From Xiphydria camelus (taxonomy: Eukaryota; Arthropoda; Insecta; Hymenoptera; Xiphydriidae): a DNA stretch of 64,000 nucleotides. The stretch lies in contig OY783199.1 of NCBI GenBank assembly GCA_963678675.1, positions 22,751,546 through 22,815,545 on the forward strand, written 5' to 3'. The stretch's first letter is position 1. Each line of letters opens with the position of its first letter. Below, one piece after another: positions 24,328-36,863 of this stretch. The notes below the pieces were generated by a model that was not told where the DNA came from, did not search any database, and was given only the letters and a program-made list of their open reading frames with translations. A program made the position numbers and the translations under genes.

Positions 24328-26095
24328 ATCGCTGAATAAAATAACTTATCGAGCCGCTTACAACTTAATACGAGCACACAGTGAGCTAGCCTCCATAGTG
24401 ATAAATACTATGAATCATATCCACTTTCACGACATTCTGAGGATCGAAGCTAGATGAAAAGGTCGAACGCGTCGCCCCATGCAATTTCTACCACAGATAA
24501 TAAATCGCAAAACTGAAATATCCCATGCTATTTAATTTCGCTTATTGAAGCTAACGCTGTAATAATGATGCATGCATTTTCCATGCGCGGTGTGTGTAAT
24601 AATGGAAAAAAAAACTAATGGAAAGTATAAAACTCAAATACCCCGCTGTCTGGTCCCTTCGGACCCCTCCCTTGTATGCCTGGAGGGTCGAAACTGGTCG
24701 ATTACACACCATAAAATTCGTAGCGCGAATACTACCTAACTCGCGATACTGCAGAATCCTGCGTTAGGAGAAGACGGGATAAGTTGTTACAAAGCATTTT
24801 AAAGCTACATTGTTTAATGTTGAAGCTTGTACGGTCACATGCGCGTTCTAATATATCATGGTCAAAAAACATTGTGCGTGTAATGCCACGCGGTAGAAGT
24901 GAATCTTCTAGACGCTTTTCAGTTGTGATAATTTATGTAAAGTAAAGATTGGTGATGGGAATTTATGAAAGTAACAAATGATAAATTATAACATTATTTA
25001 TGATACTGGGCATTTTCCAAGTCCCGGATCTATCACAATTATCGTACGACTATAACTTTTTTTTCCGTTCTCATATATGCTGATTTCATAAGTTATACCC
25101 GACAATACTTCAGCAGGGGTTGATATTTCGTTTGCGTATTTGTTTGTTCTTGTTAATAAGCGAGTTTCTAGTTATTAAAAATTTTTCTTTTTTTTGACGA
25201 CTTGCCCCGCCTTTCCCTCTTTCATTTCCTTCATTCGAAGCCTCCCTAGTAATGGTCACTTAAGATTATAATTTGATAAATAATAGAATAATTTGTTTCT
25301 CAACGGTTATTGTACTATTTGTTATATATAAGTATATTATTATATACTATATATAAAAATAGTGAATTCTATCAATTAAAAAATTTTTTTTTTCGTGACT
25401 TGATAAACGACAATAAACACACACTTAATTGTTCAATGTTTCAAAAACTGGCACCAAGTACCGGACACGTCAAAACAATTACACTAGCACTGGACAAATG
25501 AAAAATGTATGGTATCTATTATATTTATAATTATCAACACACTCTGGGATGTTAGCCTAGCCCTCGTGTACTCCTTCTGAACAGGCGAGACACCGAATCT
25601 AGTCTTATCCGCATCTTTTAAGCACACAACACACGAAGTTAAACAGGCTGCTTCTTTTTGTCGGAGCAACTGATGTAATGGCTTTCAAAAATGCTTTCCA
25701 CTATTTTTCAACAGAATATTTGCAGATGGGGAAAAATAATTTAAATAGAAACTTTGTTAATGCTAGGAGATAACCTGCCGTCCGGATCCCAAGGAACTCT
25801 ATGAGGTTGTTTCAAAGTACATTTTCTATCAATTAACTAGTACTTCAAATGATATTTTAAACATGAAAAATGAAACAAGACTTATCATTTTGTTAACAAG
25901 GAACATTAGAATAACATTTACTTGCGAATCTATCGAAATTACAATGCAGTCTGTTAAGCGAGTACATCAATTTCTAGGATTAGAGATAAAGAAAAAGTTC
26001 CCCTTCACGAACATAACGGCACTAGCAATTGACGTTCCGCAACTGGAACTATTTAATTATGAGTTATCAGCCGTGCATATGTACACCTATCGTCA
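24328..26095. other. Intronic, unassigned
   Basis: AT-rich, with no supported feature. Confidence 0.4.
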
Positions 26096-26213
26096 ATAAT
26101 TCTAATCAACTCGCTTTGAGTGACGATACTTCAATCGAGTCAATCCGCTCGTACCGTTCAACTACGGTTGACTGAATTCAAGTACCGTCAGCCAAAGCGG
26201 ATCGATTAGAATC
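26096..26213. mobile_element. Fold-back of ~50-bp arms
   Basis: AATAATTCTAATC…CGCTTTG at the left pairs with the reverse of 26165-26213 (AATGATTCTAATC…CGCTTTG), with a short loop of about 19 bp. It is non-coding. Confidence 0.6.
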
Positions 26214-27530
26214 ATTAACGCTAATTTAATTTTGTTTCATTACGCTTATTTTGAAAGGCATTGCTAGTATCCAGTACTAGGTGCCGGATACTAGGTTAGA
26301 TAAAGTAAATGTCACGTCTTTGGCTGGAGTCCTTGATCAGAGAAAACGAATTTTAACACTTTTATATATACTACTGGATCTTCCTAGTGTCTATTACTAC
26401 TGAATGCAGTTGTATACCAAATTTGGTACACACAGTAGTAAAAGTGTTAATTTACTTTCTTCTTAAAGTGCCAAAATTACCCCTAAACATTAAACTCAAC
26501 TTCCATATAAGTGGTAGAATTTTGAAATATACATATGATAGTAAAAGAGAATTTCCAACCGCGAGAGCAATGTACACGCAACGAGATTGCATGAGTACCA
26601 ATTGCAGTTTCAGGCCCGATAAAAAATTGTTATCCTCTTTATAACAGCCGTGCATTGGATATGTCACACCACGCCGAGGGTTTCGTTGTTACGCACCACG
26701 TGTGGTGGAAGGGAAACATTTCCGTTAGCGTAAAAATTGTCGCTCCTGAGTGGCCCATTTCCTGAATGGTCCGTTAATGGGCTTTCGTTATACGACTATG
26801 GACTTTTTTCTCGATGGCAATTTTTGTACTAATGGTAACCTCTCTTTATGCGGGATTATCCGATAAAAAAAACTAGCTCAAGGATCCTCGCGTGTAAATT
26901 TGAACAATATCGCACAGTACGTAAACGCGCCAGTTAGTGCACCTAAATGAATATGCGTAGATTCACGGCATAAGAACGCGCGCGCGCAATGCCGTAAAAG
27001 TATTGCCCGCAAAAACGTGAATTCGCGTGGCGTCACTTTAACGGGACGGGGGGTATAGATTTTAATTGAAATCAATATGTGCAGGCGGCACAGGAACACT
27101 TTTTTATTTTTCAATTCACCCGGCGCGTCGCTGATGAATTTTAAACGTACCACCGCTAGTATAGCCTGCTTCTTCCACGCGTATCAACTAATTGTCAAAC
27201 ACATTCGGGCGAATCGGAATTCCGAACTTGTTCCACGCGACTCATCACTGTCATTGAAATAAAAAAAGGGATACGCGCGCGCGCCCAGCGACGGAGCACC
27301 GGCAGTAGTGTTCAATTCTTGACACACGAGGAGTCCGCTTAATTCGACTTTGCAAAACACTTTAATATTACAGCAGCACGTATAAATTTAATTAAACCGC
27401 CCATCCATTACGCAAGCACGTTCTCCTGGGTAAGTCGGTAATAAAGCTCCGGTTTCAATAGCGCGAACTCCGCGAGCACCTGTACAACGTGCCCTCGAGT
27501 CGGTGGCAGTTGATGTTGTACGTTGTGTTC
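26214..27530. other. Intronic, unassigned
   Basis: A small palindrome around TAGTATCCAGTACTAGG near 26266, and CG-dinucleotide runs near 26980 and 27276. No gene recognised. Confidence 0.4.
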
Positions 27531-27957
27531 GATATACATATCGTTCACTCCTTTCAACAACGTCATATTTCAAAAATCGGCGATTTTTAGTTATGCCTGT
27601 TTTCAGAATGCCCTCTGAAAGAGTAGTATATCCCTGCAAGATCTCCTGAAAAATAAAATTTTTTGAGATATGACGTTATTGGAAGGAGTGAGCGATATAT
27701 CTGTAGCAGAGAGGTAAACAAGCGTATGTCCATAAAAGAAAGTTTTCAGTAGTGAGCAAAACAAGTGTTTCTTTACCCCACTGACACATGGAGATACTAC
27801 CTTTTCAAAACTAAAAATATTGGCAACCAATATAATGGGACTTACGATTTTTTTACCACAATAGCAAGTTGAAAGAGTGTAGTTTGAAAATGACATTAAC
27901 TCAATATTTTGGGTAAAATTGGAGTTACGACTATTTACTTCTCTGCTACAGATACAT
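27531..27957. repeat. Two overlapping fold-backs in tandem
   Basis: The first pair is 27531-27577 with 27661-27703 (sharing TCACTCCTT and ACGTCATAT). The second begins where the first ends: 27700-27718 (CTGTAGCAGAGAGGTAAA) with 27937-27955. The shared edge suggests one compound element. It is non-coding. Confidence 0.5.
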
Positions 27958-28065
27958 ATATTCATAATTCGGTCATTTTTGAAGATTTCGATACAAGCAC
28001 AAACGAAGTACGATCAGGCAAAACAGTCGATTTTCTAAATTTCATAATGGAGGTATCTTGACATA

Positions 28066-28145
28066 TTAGGTGTACAACTTTGCTTCCGCCGTTTTTCTGG
28101 CAAGCCATCTACAGGAAAACGGCAGAAGCAAAGTTGTACAGCTAA
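28066..28145. mobile_element. 80-bp bare mariner hairpin (two terminal repeats and a 16-base loop)
   Basis: The left arm starts TTAGGTGTACAACTTTGCTT; the right arm in reverse starts TTAGCTGTACAACTTTGCTT. The arms are 31-32 bp with two mismatches and one indel, and TA flanks both sides (28064-28065, 28146-28147). The first 12 bases equal the terminus of the mariner fragment at 1811, after which the two diverge. Confidence 0.8.
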
Positions 28146-28220
28146 TACGTATAGAGGTTGCGGCTTATATATTGCTACAATTTACAAAATAGTTACACAA
28201 AAAAAATAAATTTTGGCACT

Positions 28221-28305
28221 TTAACACGTTCGTCGCCGCGCCACCCATATCTGGGTGACGGGCATACTACCGTGGGGGCCCCGTCATCCAAATATGGGTG
28301 ACGCT
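28221..28305. mobile_element. One end of a TTAA-type element
   Basis: TTAA is followed by CACGTTCGTCGCCG, close to the terminus CACGTTCCGTGCCG at 29950. A near-palindrome CACCCATATCTGGGTG (28242-28257) comes next. A second copy of that core lies at 28285-28305. The opposite end was not found. Confidence 0.45.
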
Positions 28306-28502
28306 CTACTTGTTCAAGTTAAATATGATTTTCACAGTTGGATTTTTAAAAGGAATTTAATGGAATAAGCACTGAAATATAAATATAGGATATACAACAT
28401 AAAAGTATTAAAAATATACACATTGTACTATACTTTTTATTAATTTATATTTAGGATAAAATGGATCCTTTTTATAATGGATCGAAGGCTCTGTAACCTT
28501 AG

Positions 28503-28962
28503 GATTCGGGTACCCGGGGGTCGCAGATTACGAATCCGAGACCAGAATTGCAAAACTCCTGATCATTTGGATTAACTGGAATTAGATATGAAAGTTTAAC
28601 ATGTTGTTTTGTTCAATTTAGTAAATACGTTTCAACAAATCCGTGTTTATAAGATTAAAGTTGCATGTAAAAGACATCAAATGTTTTTTAGCGTTAATAT
28701 ACTCCACAAAAAACAGAGTTAAGTTTATATATTTTTTAAAACCTTGTTTAGACTTTTGGTCAAAAAATCACTTCCTAGAAACCATAGCGCGACCCCGAAA
28801 CCCCCCGGGTACCCAAATTCAGGGCAATTACTCAATTTTACGTCGAGATTTGATCCGCGCATGTGCCGTATTGCGGCGCCATCTACGAATTGTACAATTC
28901 TGGCCTCGGATTCGTAATTGGCGACCCTGAAAACTCGCGGGTACCTGAATTCGGGTCAATCC
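28503..28962. repeat. Inverted and direct repeat cluster with GGGTACC cores
   Basis: GATTACGAATCCGAGACCAG at 28526 is inverted at about 28895 (AATTACGAATCCGAGGCCAG in reverse). GCGACCCCGAAA…GGGTACC near 28789 is repeated directly at 28920. It is non-coding and unclassified. Confidence 0.5.
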
Positions 28963-29057
28963 GTTAATTTTTCGACTTTTGGCCAGATTTTCGGCGTTTC
29001 CGCCCATAGAGTGTGACAGTCAGAAACTCAACCGAATCGCGCTGGGCGACGAACATG

Positions 29058-29590
29058 TTAACCCTTAATTTGGCAGTGTATCTCATGAGATACATTGTTT
29101 TTTTCTTAACTCAAAACATACTAAAAATCCTTAACCTCATACATTTTTCTAGTCTAGGATACTTAAATAGCTTAATAGATATACCCACAAATAGAGCTCG
29201 TTGCTGCATTTAATGTTAACCACGGTAACTACATGTCAGTGAAAAAACATGGACGCTAGTTGCAGTGGGTGGTGCACGCTACAGGTAAGTTTGGTGATGC
29301 ACGGCATAGGTAAGTTTTGGGTATTTAACGCGTGAATTAAACAATTGATTCATGAACTTTGTAGTTTTACTTCAAACTAAGCAATCTATCTAATAATATA
29401 CAATATATTGTCAAATTATTTTCTTGCAGCTAATAAATTTATTCCTACACATACAATTAATAAATTTAATCCTATCGGTTTAAATTTTAATTGTTTATCA
29501 TAAATGTGTTTAGTAAGCCCAAATTGATTAAAAAAACATAATTATCCCACTAAAAAATGTTTTATTAACATCTGCCAAATTAAGAGTTAA
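29058..29590. mobile_element. TTAA-flanked MITE (piggyBac-like)
   Basis: The body is 29062-29586. The left end CCCTTAATTTGGCAG matches the right end CTCTTAATTTGGCAG in reverse (14/15). TTAA is present on both sides. A perfect 16-bp palindrome GTATCTCATGAGATAC sits at 29078-29093. It is AT-rich inside with no transposase. Confidence 0.8.
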
Positions 29591-29630
29591 GGACGGTCCT
29601 CATTGTCAGTTGAATTTAAGGGTAAGGAGT

Positions 29631-29643
29631 GGGGGGGGGGGGG
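29631..29643. repeat. Poly-G run of 13
   Basis: An uninterrupted G13 lies just right of the TTAA element. It could be real or carry length error. Confidence 0.9.
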
Positions 29644-29945
29644 TAAACTTCAAAGGTGCCAACAGTCAGCTGCAACTTGTGGAAAAAAAATATTAACTTT
29701 AAAAAATACAATGATTCTTACGGAAACCCTTCTGAAATAGTTTCTTTCAATTATCATTGAGTTTGGCATCTTGGACTTTATTTTTCCAATTGTGAAATTA
29801 TTAATTCCGAATTTTACGAATGAATTAAATTTATTGCATAAACTTGGCAACCACGCTTTTTTGGAACAAGTGGTTGGTATTATTCCAACCGGTAAAATCG
29901 GAACGTTACCATCGAACTTGCGCGGTTGTGATGACAAGTCATATG

Positions 29946-30309
29946 TTAACACGTTCCGTGCCGTGTAGGGCGTATACGCCCCACGCTGAACTCTCCGTTC
30001 AGGCCACTTGGAATTCTCATTGAAAAACGAAGAATTTTTTTTTTAATTTATTGTAGAGTCAAATATAGGCACCTTACATCATGTATGCCGCGTTAATAAA
30101 AAATAAACTTGCTTATTGCTTTGTTGTCTAATGCATATTAAAATGTATAACCTTTTCTTGCTAATTATGGCTTTGTACTACCTATGGAAGAATTATAAGG
30201 CATACGTCAAAAACGAGTTTATTTAATCGTCAAAGTATGGATCGTTTACGCCTCACGCGCGGCCTGAACGGAAAGTCTTCAAAAATCGGTCCGGCATGGA
30301 ACATGTTAA
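29946..30309. mobile_element. TTAA-flanked MITE (piggyBac-like)
   Basis: The body is 29950-30305. The left end CACGTTCCGTGCCG matches the right end CATGTTCCATGCCG in reverse (12/14), with TTAA on both sides. A perfect palindrome GGGCGTATACGCCC (29968-29981) lies inside the left end. CGATTTTTGAAG lies inside the right end, in reverse. An inner inverted pair CCGTTCAGGCC / GGCCTGAACGG is also present. Confidence 0.78.
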
Positions 30310-33012
30310 TGAGGTTATGTCCTGTGTTCACGAGTGCAAGTAAGTGAACTACATTGTTATTTTATGAGGAGAAAAATATTAAGAAAGCGATGGAGCACCA
30401 AGGTCAGTCACGAGTAAAAGGAAAATTTATTTTAAAAAATTGCCTGCAATAAAATGAAAGCAGCTGTCGGTGTTGGCAGATGCAATAAGGGGAGGATTGC
30501 TGTCAAAAGGAAAATACATGACGAAAGGAAATATTAAGTATCACCCTCGGTTGGTCAACATTGATGCACTTTACCAAAATATTAATAATCAGATAAGAAT
30601 TTTAAAAAGGATCTCAACCTCAACAGTTTTTTTCTGGAGAATATTTATAAAAGTTATGTGTATATGTTGATATTTTTGATGCTCCTTCAGAATAAACAAG
30701 TTTACTTTAATAAAATTTTTTTTAAATTTACTTATACGGTTATAGCTAACTCACATTTTCATTTCCCCGCTCAGTGTTCCAGCGCATGCGCAAAGCGCGT
30801 CAAAGGAATCTTCGACTGAGCCATTGCCAAGTCTCACCGCTATTTCTATCTCATTCAAAGTAAATTTTAGGTTACCTGATGGTTTTTTAATTATTGCTCA
30901 AAAGTTAGAACGGGTAGTGGGCATTTTTATAGTGGACATATAAAATTTAACTTTCTAAGAATGTATTTCTAAATCAAGTTTTTCCGTCAATCATTGCAAT
31001 TTTTCTTTCTCCACCCTGGAAAAAAAGTATGAAATTCAAGTTTTTATTATTTTTTTCTCGAAAATGCGTACGGTATATGTCTTTAAAATTTTGAGGATTT
31101 ATTGAGAACTAGTTAATGAATATATCCTCGAAATTTCAAAACTGTACATGATTGCATTTATTTTTCGTAAAAATACTGAGGACTCTCCTTAATCGGAGCC
31201 AAGCTAGCGATGCTATCTATAGTACCCGATAAGACGTATCGTTATACGCAACCATGGGGTTTGGCTAGCGTTCCCTATCGGGCCCCGACGATTAGCAGGG
31301 CTGAAATCTCGGGACCCTGTTTGGTCTTTATGAAAATTTCTACACGGGGGCCTTTTAATTTGTTTTGATTGAAACGGGGAATATGTATATTGTTACGACG
31401 CGGATACCGCGACGAATTTCCACCCCCATCGTCGGCGACGTCCGCTTCTTCGTCACGTGTGAATGTGGTGGTAGGAAACTTTTTTAATTTACGGAAACGA
31501 AGATCAGAGAGAGAAGGAGAGAGGCATCGCCTGGTCTCATTTCGGGAAGCTGTATCGCAGCTGAATCATTGCGAATCCGTGTAGGTGTGGGTACATTCCA
31601 ACACCTACGTAGAACGTATTTAGGATAAGCTTTGTCTGTAGGGACTTCGATCATAAGGAAAAGTTTCCTTACTGTAATGCAATGATCAAAAATTCGTCGT
31701 AAAAACCTTACGTGCTCTGATTTCGTTGAATTAAAATTAGACAAAGTTTAAAATTGACTAAAATATGCTGCACTATGAAAAAATTGAATTACATGTAAGC
31801 CTCCCCACGTTCTCCTGCAATATCATTACGAGTAGCACAATAAAGAGCCTCCATAGAGGCTCGTGCCAGGGACTAAATGTTCAATGCCCGATACGAGGCT
31901 TACAAAAGCCAATTATACTCCGTGTATAGTTTATACCTATAATGGGGTCTCTATTTCTCGATAATTAAGATGTTCTGAGTTACGAAACTATTTTCATACG
32001 TTCCTACCGTATCCAGCTTTCAATCAGACTTATGCAGAATCAAATCTACGACCGGGTCTGAAAGATATAAGCGTTCAAATATAAGCGTTGCTAATCTTTA
32101 AGGAATCATTTCGTCGTCATTTTGGTCACGTGAGAGGAAACTCCATGCTGATTCCAGAAGTTCCTTCTGGTCACCACTTCGTTAGATGGTACTATATATC
32201 GTTATATATGGGGTGTCCCAACCATCGTGGACAGTACCATAATAATAATAATGTTTGTAATAACGATAGCAATTGCGATTCTCTTCATGAGCCTTGATAT
32301 GACGTCATCAATGCCGAGAATAAATTCAAAATATTAATTACTTCGTAATAATTAATTTCTCCATAAATTCTTAACGGATTTCAATAAAATCAATTGCATT
32401 ATGTCCGTAATTTTGTAATGAAACGGGGTTTTCTCTGGGTCAGAGGTTTGAGAACACCCCGTATATATCTCCCAAACGAGCGCGATTTCAGAAAAATTGC
32501 TTTAACAAAAGTTGTACCGTTTGACTGGGCGCAAAAAACGTACCTAATATTTTTTTAATATCCACTTCTGATTTCAAGAACCAGCGTGCATCTTTCAGTT
32601 TTGACTTATAACAGTTATTTATTATAATACAAAAGTTATGTAACTATCAACGCGAATACAATAAGCCATCGAAAATTCGATTTGCTTAATCGAAAGCCCG
32701 AGCTATCCGGAGTTGAATTTCCGCCCGTTTGCGCCTGTTGCATGCAATCCGACGTACAAATAAGGAGCAACTCAAGCGTTTCATTTTCTGAAAATATTCT
32801 CGTCTAGAGCGTCAAATATTTCACATTAAAATCCGATTCTATTTATGTACAAGGTAATCATTAGTTTCACGAAAACCATTTTTATTAAACGTTCATAATC
32901 ATATGACCGGTTCCTAAGTTTACATTTTTGGAATTAGTATCTCTAGAATTTAAGCGCGGATTTGTTAACCTCGTCGTCTTTCCCTTGAAATCTCCATCGT
33001 GCTTGATCTACG
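30310..33012. other. Intronic, unassigned
   Basis: A weak inverted pair ATATGGGGTGTCC (about 32206) / GAACACCCCGTAT (about 32452) could bound a small element. Nothing else was supported. Confidence 0.35.
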
Positions 33013-33515
33013 CTCCATAGTTGTTGATCTCTAGATCTTCCACTCCATATTTTTCGGTTTCCAGACCTTCCGCTCCATAGTTTTCGATGTCCAGGTCTTC
33101 CGCTCCATAGTTGTCAGTGCCCAGGCCTTCTGCTCCATAGGCTTCGGTACCAAAATCTTCCGCTCCATAGTTTTCGGTATCCAGGTCTTTCGCCCCGCAG
33201 CAGAAGACCTGGACACCGAAAACTATGGAGCGGAAGATCTGGACATCAAAAACTATGGAGTGGAAGATCTGGCCTCCAACAACTATGGAGCGGGAACATG
33301 GACACCGAAAACTATGAAGTAAAAGACCTGGATACCGAAAACTATGGAGCGGAAGGCCTGCGGACATCAACAATTATGGAGCGGAAGACCTGGACGGCGA
33401 AAATCATGGAGCGGAATACCTGAATACCGAAAACTATGGAGCGAAAAACCTGGACGCCGAAACCTATGAAGTGGAAGACCTGGACACCGAAAACTATGGA
33501 GCGGAAGATCTAGAC
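33013..33515. repeat. Head-to-head 30-bp minisatellite encoding a decapeptide
   Basis: Six 30-bp units (33013-33192) run in one orientation and about ten and a half (33207-33515) in the other. They meet at CGCCCCGCAGCAG. Read away from the centre, both arms encode variants of YGAEDLDTEN. In the right arm a 29-base and a 32-base unit break the frame. The last unit runs into AEDLDAR and a stop. No start, signal peptide or neighbouring exon was recognised, so it is recorded as a repeat and not a gene. Confidence 0.75.
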
Positions 33516-34740
33516 GCACGATGAAACCAGACTTTATATTTCGACTCGGGTAGCGGTCGGATATCGCAAAGTCAATTGAATGTTGACCAGGACCGTCGAA
33601 CGATCGAAGTTGCTCGCCGATAGATGAAGACACTCGGAGTTGCAACCGGATACCGAATGCATCGAATTAAAAACAGATAATATGCTTGTCAACGAACAGT
33701 CACCTAACCGCACCAAAAAACACGTGTTCCTCGTACGACTTGTCGACTGTCCTCTGTCCCGAACCCCGCGGCGAGAGTCCCGGATCAATCCACGGGCAAT
33801 TCAATCGGCACGTCTACTGTACTTTAGCATGTTTGCGGCCCGCAAATTCTTATAAGAAAATTGTATAGGTATAAAATCTTATAAGATTCTTTTATAAATT
33901 CCTGTGGGAAAATGGCCCAGATTCTTGTAGGATCCTCTTAGGAACTTTGCAAGCTGCATCAAGCGTAACAATGTATTGTATATTTCTGATAGAATCTTGC
34001 TAATAAAAGATTATAAGAATTCAAAAAACTTATAACAGTTAGGTGTGAGATCTTAGAGGAATATTTTGAAATCCTATCTGATTTTGTACGATCTTTTAAG
34101 AATCATGATAGGATTCTAATGTAATAGAGACCTAATCCATATTTTTGTACTAAATAAATAAAATATTCTACATTCCATCATTCCCGAAAAAAGAGACCGG
34201 ATTCGATCGTATCCCTAAATATGGGTATACTGCGAAAGAAACAGATGTACTTACATCAACGCGCGAATTTCTTTCGTGGAATTTCGATTTCTGTCCATCG
34301 GATCTATCTATCCGAATATATTTTCCAAAAATCAATATCACATACTGTTGTTTTTTCTTAAATTTAACACGAAGGTACATCATTTTTTATCGTAAGTCAT
34401 TGCTCAACCTTGTCCACTCTTATTTCTAACCCTTCAACATCTATTGAATATCCGTTTTTTGAAGTGAAACTTCTTTGCTGAGGGTAGTAAAATTCTGAGA
34501 GGTGGAACGGAAGTCGCGCGAGATGGAACGAAATAGCGCCACACATCCCCACTTCAACGTTCGCTACACTCACACATTGCGTAGCCGACCTGAGTAATTG
34601 AGAACAGGAGTATTTACATACTTTGTCGCTCCGAAATATTATGTTGCCTTTGCTCTCCAGAGTTTTTTTAGATTACGTTAATGTTTATATCATGACATTT
34701 ACAAAATGTATCACGTGACTTACGTTCTTGTTAATATGTG
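33516..34740. other. Intronic, unassigned
   Basis: 33850-34110 has scattered TTATAAGATTCTT-like words on both strands. No gene recognised. Confidence 0.35.
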
Positions 34741-34948
34741 TTCCGTCGCAAGGGGGCTTCTATGTCATTTCTTACCGCTCACTCTACCATCGCAACCTAA
34801 GTAACGCGCTATATAATCTAGATCTAATCTCTATATATCGGTCGGAGCGGCGAGGCGGCCGGTATGTTTCGACGAACGTAGGTCGCCAATACGTTCGCAG
34901 TCCCGCACCTACGTGGAGGAAGGTTAATTAGCAGATAGGTCAAAATAG

Positions 34949-36795
34949 ACCGGGATAGACCGGGATAGACCGGGATAGACCGACCAGTACCAATAATTCA
35001 GAAACTAACCAATAAATGGCTCAGCCAGTAGGGGAATGTGGGGTAAAGGGGGAGCGGGGCAAAGCGGGTAATTGTCAATAATTCGCGTGCAGAACAGCGA
35101 TATCTAACAAAAACAGTATGAACTCAGTTAACAAAATGCCCTGATGTAGCATTGGACATTGCAGCTCAGTCTGACATTACATAGCGAAGTTATGGAACAC
35201 GCACCTACTTGTTTGGCCTTGATGTAAGAATCTTCTGTTATCACAACACAAATAAGGAGTGAAAGAATTTTTCTGCGTCAAATTAGATACATGGTGTTGA
35301 AGGGAATTCTTTAAAGAACAAATACAGCCTAAAATGGTATTGTAATGTTGATTTTTGATGAAATAACGAACTGTGAATTAAAAATGTGCATCAGGGGCAA
35401 AGTGGGATGGGGCAAAGCGGGGAGGTTTCAAGGCATCCTCTTACTGATATCGAATTAATTAATTATTAACGTATATGTTTCAGCATGGTCCGGAATTTGT
35501 TAAAAAAGTCTTCTCAACAAAGATGGTCGGAAAAGGACATGCAAGTTACGGATCTTAACGTTTGACTGGTGTATGTGGCGCTCGCCTCGTTTATTCACCT
35601 AATTTTCATTCGCTTGATTTATTCTCATTATTTTTCAATGTATATGTAACCGGAGTTTTTTTTCTTAAATGATTCGTGACAATAAATCGCTTTTAATTCC
35701 ATCGACTATGATTTTTTGACCGGTCCCCACTTTGCCCCGCCCTTGGGGCAAAGCGGGGAGAAAGTAGTTTTTTCGTTAACAGTATATTATATATTGAGAC
35801 GTTATTGAATATTACTATTTAAACATCTTTCACAAGAGCGATATCGATCAAGGAAGAGATACAAATTTTATTTACAACTAAATTAACTTTTCTTATATAT
35901 GGAAAAAATTGAAATACGTTAGGGTCCCAACTTTGCCCCACATTCCCCTACTTCTCTATTTAACGCGTAGTCATTGTTGATATAGTTCCTCATGGAAACG
36001 GCGTTCTAAACCAATTTTCAATAATTATTCGTCACGTATTATTTTCGAGGGTGCCCATAATTTTCCGATAATAACGGTGTTTATAACGTCACTTCCAAGC
36101 AGGTAAGTTTATTATAGTAAATACTTTTTTATTGAGTACAGAGCATGTTATATGCTACATTTTACACTAATTGTAATATTCCTATACATAACCTAAAAGA
36201 TGTCAGACGAACAAGGTGGTCGATCTCTCCCAGTATTTCGGGATAGTACGACCACTTTGACTTGGAATAGACCAACCACTTAAATTTTTGAAAGCAAAAA
36301 TACCGGTGTACAAGAAATATTAGTTTTACCTAATTATGGCAAGCACGAGTATTGTATAATAAATAAAATGTACTATTTCAGATCAATTTGCCTAACATTT
36401 GCCATAAGCGTAAGACAACACCTAAAATGATAATACAATTATTAGTTCAGTTATTGTTACTATTGTAGTTATTCAACTTTATATTAGTTACAAGTCGTTT
36501 AAATTTATTTGTACTTGCCTATTTTAGTGGTCAAACTCACCCGGACAAGGTGGTCTAACTCACCCGGACAGTAAGGGTGAGACCGACCGATGCATTATTT
36601 ATTTTTTCGTATAATAACTGTTTAGTAAAACAGTACTGTTAGTAAACATTACTTTTGTCTATTAAAACATTATAAATAAAAAAGAAATATTTATACTTCC
36701 CTACGAATTTGGGAAAATATCCATATCTATTGAAATTTAGAAGATTTTGGCGCTAATGCAAACTATAGATAGTGGTCAAACTACCGGAATTACCC
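34949..36795. mobile_element. TA-flanked element with GGGATAG/CCGACCAC motifs, damaged copy
   Basis: It is the same family as 44724-45622. The right end reads TTACCC then TA. The normal left terminus is replaced by about three tandem copies of CGGGATAGAC (34949-34980). A second element (35031-35948) sits inside it. Internal motifs such as GGTGGTCGATCTCTCCCAG and GTGGTCAAACTCACCCGG match those of the intact copy. It has no open frame. Confidence 0.75.
35031..35948. mobile_element. TA-inserted element with GGGGCAAAG motifs
   Basis: The ends GGGGAATGTGGGGTAAAG and, in reverse, GGGGAATGTGGGGCAAAG are flanked by TA (35029-35030, 35949-35950). The related copy at 44.8 kb lacks it and reads CAGCCAGTACTTTTCTG across the site, so the 918-bp insertion and its 2-bp duplication are seen directly. 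GGGGCAAAG with G-rich flanks occurs at 35056, 35394, 35408, 35744 and, inverted, at 35726 and 35931. It is non-coding. Confidence 0.85.
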
Positions 36796-36863
36796 TAGAT
36801 ACCGCTATATTTCGAATTCTATAAGTCAGTTTTTTAAAGGGGGAGCAACGACGAATTCCCATA

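Larger units (their letters stand above)
34741..36862. repeat. Dispersed host repeat split by a later insertion (sister copy at 52975-53231)
   Basis: 34741-34948 and 36796-36862 together align with the uninterrupted sequence at 52975-53231 (for example CGTTCGCAGTCCCGCACCT, then GATACCGCTATATTTCGAAT). The interior is the insertion at 34949-36795. No function was recognised. Confidence 0.7.

Noticed and set aside
32206..32466. Possible MITE with ATATGGGGTGT ends
   Set aside because: Only about 12 bases pair and the borders are unclear.
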